Source of the DNA: Acidobacteriaceae bacterium | GTDB lineage: Bacteria > Acidobacteriota > Terriglobia > Terriglobales > Acidobacteriaceae | NCBI GenBank assembly: GCA_025462805.1 | Contig: JAOAPJ010000419.1 | Location: 1-6,738, forward strand | DNA: 6,738 bases | Reading direction: 5' to 3' | Shown: one piece after another, positions 5,903 through 6,738 of the stretch | Layout of the letters: every line of letters starts with the position of its first letter | How positions within the stretch are numbered: the first letter of the stretch is position 1 | Position numbers and translations under genes: made by a program | Notes under the pieces: generated by a model | Database searches by the model: none | Told to the model about the DNA's origin: nothing | Seen by the model: the letters and a program-made list of their open reading frames with translations, nothing else

Positions 5903-6433
5903 GTGATCGGCTTGGCAGCAGTCGCCCTCCTTCTTCTCGCCATCGTCGCAGTGCAGGCGCGCTTCTTCCTGAGGCGTCGTGCCCAGCAGAAGATGACTTG
6001 GAATGCACTGCTGGCCCGGCTGGAGCCGCTGAACTTCGCCGATCTCGAGCGGATCGCCAAGGCCTACCTGGAGCCGCGTGGAAACCAGCTGGAGCTACAA
6101 CCCCAGGCGATGTGGCGCCTGCTCGGCGGTCCCGACGGCCTGCCCCGCCTCCGTCGCAATGCAGAGGTCATGCTCGATCTCGCCATATTTGTGCAGCGTT
6201 GGAACTTTGAAGACGCCACTATCGTCTCCGAGATCATGCGCCGCGACGCCGCCCGTCTTCAAAAGGCGATCAATCAGATCGAAATGGCGATGCTGCTGCG
6301 CCGCCAGAGCCTACGCATTCCCTTCTACATCCATGAGGCATCCGCAGCGTATTACTTGATGCGCCAGCGCCTGCTGGCACTCTATGAGACTAGTCACGCA
6401 GGCCTCTTGCCGCGCCTCACCCAGGCCCTTTAA
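5903..6433 (+). CDS. Single-pass membrane-anchored protein of unknown function (176 residues)
   Basis: No family is recognised. The start is GTG 5903, chosen because GAGGAG (5889-5894) sits 8 bases upstream, inside the last codons of the 7TM gene, and because the hydrophobic anchor starts directly after it. Residues 2-19 (IGLAAVALLLLAIVAVQA) form one membrane segment. RFFLRRR follows, placing the rest in the cytoplasm. The body looks wholly helical: about 32-57, 82-100 (RLRRNAEVMLDLAIFVQRW), 102-136 (ending NQIEMAMLLRR) and 140-174, rich in Leu, Arg and Glu. No catalytic motif or cysteine pair is visible. The 2-base gap and the ribosome site inside the upstream gene indicate translational coupling, so the two proteins probably work together at the membrane. 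The same frame is open back to 5516, but that part is an overlap with the 7TM gene. Confidence 0.83.
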   Translation: MIGLAAVALLLLAIVAVQARFFLRRRAQQKMTWNALLARLEPLNFADLERIAKAYLEPRGNQLELQPQAMWRLLGGPDGLPRLRRNAEVMLDLAIFVQRWNFEDATIVSEIMRRDAARLQKAINQIEMAMLLRRQSLRIPFYIHEASAAYYLMRQRLLALYETSHAGLLPRLTQAL

Positions 6434-6598
6434 ACCCAGCCTTCTCTCCGCTTCGAGCAGCTCATACCCCGGCGTCGGTCCAACGCGGTATCCTTGTGGA
6501 TGGCGCTGCGATCCCTGACTTTCGGGGACGTGGACCCGAGCGGTTGACACACCCCTGCGGCGTGCCTCGCCCGTATCCAGACTCGCGAGGTCTCGTTG
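6434..6598. other. 165-base gap with a -35-like box
   Basis: No gene is supported here. Frames stay open on both strands across part of it, but without a ribosome site or recognisable protein. TTGACA (6544-6549) is a perfect -35 consensus on the plus strand, 49 bases before the next ATG. No good -10 lies 16-18 bases after it; the nearest candidate, TATCCA (6574-6579), is 24 bases away. No stem plus T-run was found for terminating the upstream genes. Confidence 0.35.
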
Positions 6599-6738
6599 AT
6601 GTCCTTGACTGCATACTCTGCATCCGACGCTGTTGCCATCCCGCAGGAGCGCACACTCGATCCCTCCACTCAAGAAGAGTGGGAGGAGCTCCGCACCCTC
6701 GGCCATCGCATGCTCGACGATCTCTTCGACGATCTCGC
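6599..6738 (+). CDS. PLP-dependent decarboxylase-like protein (N-terminal 46 residues, cut by window edge)
   Basis: The ATG at 6599 has GAGG 8 bases upstream and the frame stays open to the window end. The visible sequence contains TLDPSTQEEWEELRTLGHRM and then LDDLFDDLA. This resembles the N-terminal helical region of group II pyridoxal-phosphate amino acid decarboxylases (aromatic L-amino acid decarboxylase type), where LDP, a Leu-Arg-x-Leu-Gly-His-Arg-Met helix and a DD..FD.LA segment come before the catalytic domain. The PLP lysine and cofactor-binding residues lie outside the window, so function and substrate cannot be settled here. It starts 165 bases after the membrane-protein pair and may have its own promoter. 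Confidence 0.62.
   Translation, partial: MSLTAYSASDAVAIPQERTLDPSTQEEWEELRTLGHRMLDDLFDDL

Noticed and set aside
6401..6433. GGCCT...AGGCC stem followed by CTTTAAA at the end of the 176-residue gene as a terminator
   Set aside because: The stem is only 5 bp with a long loop inside coding sequence, and the T-run is three bases.
6311..6706. 131-residue minus-strand open frame near the right edge
   Set aside because: It is antisense to the end of the 176-residue gene and to the decarboxylase start, with no convincing ribosome site or motif.

Overview
The window is GC-rich bacterial DNA, densely coded on both strands. No RNA genes, CRISPR array, insertion sequence or phage gene was seen. The protein styles (M16 protease, type II NADH dehydrogenase with a C-terminal membrane region, a TrxB beginning GSGCAGLTAA, several secreted or membrane proteins without a recognised family) suggest an Acidobacteria-like (Terriglobia) chromosome. 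That placement is an impression from protein style, not a test.

Left half, minus strand, read right to left: a 66-residue protein of unknown function (3742-3542) with a perfect AGGAGG ribosome site; a secreted protein of unknown function (3466-2651); a type II NADH dehydrogenase, ndh (2565-1108); and the first 332 residues of a secreted M16 zinc protease (997 to the window edge). Gaps are 75-110 bases and no convincing terminator lies between them, so they may be co-transcribed, although only ndh and the protease have clear functions.

Right half, plus strand: a thioredoxin reductase, trxB (3819-4754), diverges from the 66-residue gene across a 76-base gap. A 141-base leader follows, then a compact three-gene group: a 64-residue secreted peptide precursor carrying a duplicated 13-residue Pro/Gly motif (4896-5090), a 7-transmembrane protein (5121-5900) and a single-pass membrane-anchored protein (5903-6433). 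The last two are separated by 2 bases and look translationally coupled. After a 165-base gap the start of a PLP-dependent decarboxylase-like gene runs off the right edge (6599-6738).

The part most worth a second look is 4850-6433. The peptide gene's start codon lies in an 8-bp hairpin that also encloses its ribosome site. The two peptide repeats differ almost only at synonymous positions. The following 7TM protein carries a His-rich loop predicted to face outside. Together this could be a peptide-plus-membrane-receptor or envelope-sensing module, but that is inference from layout alone.
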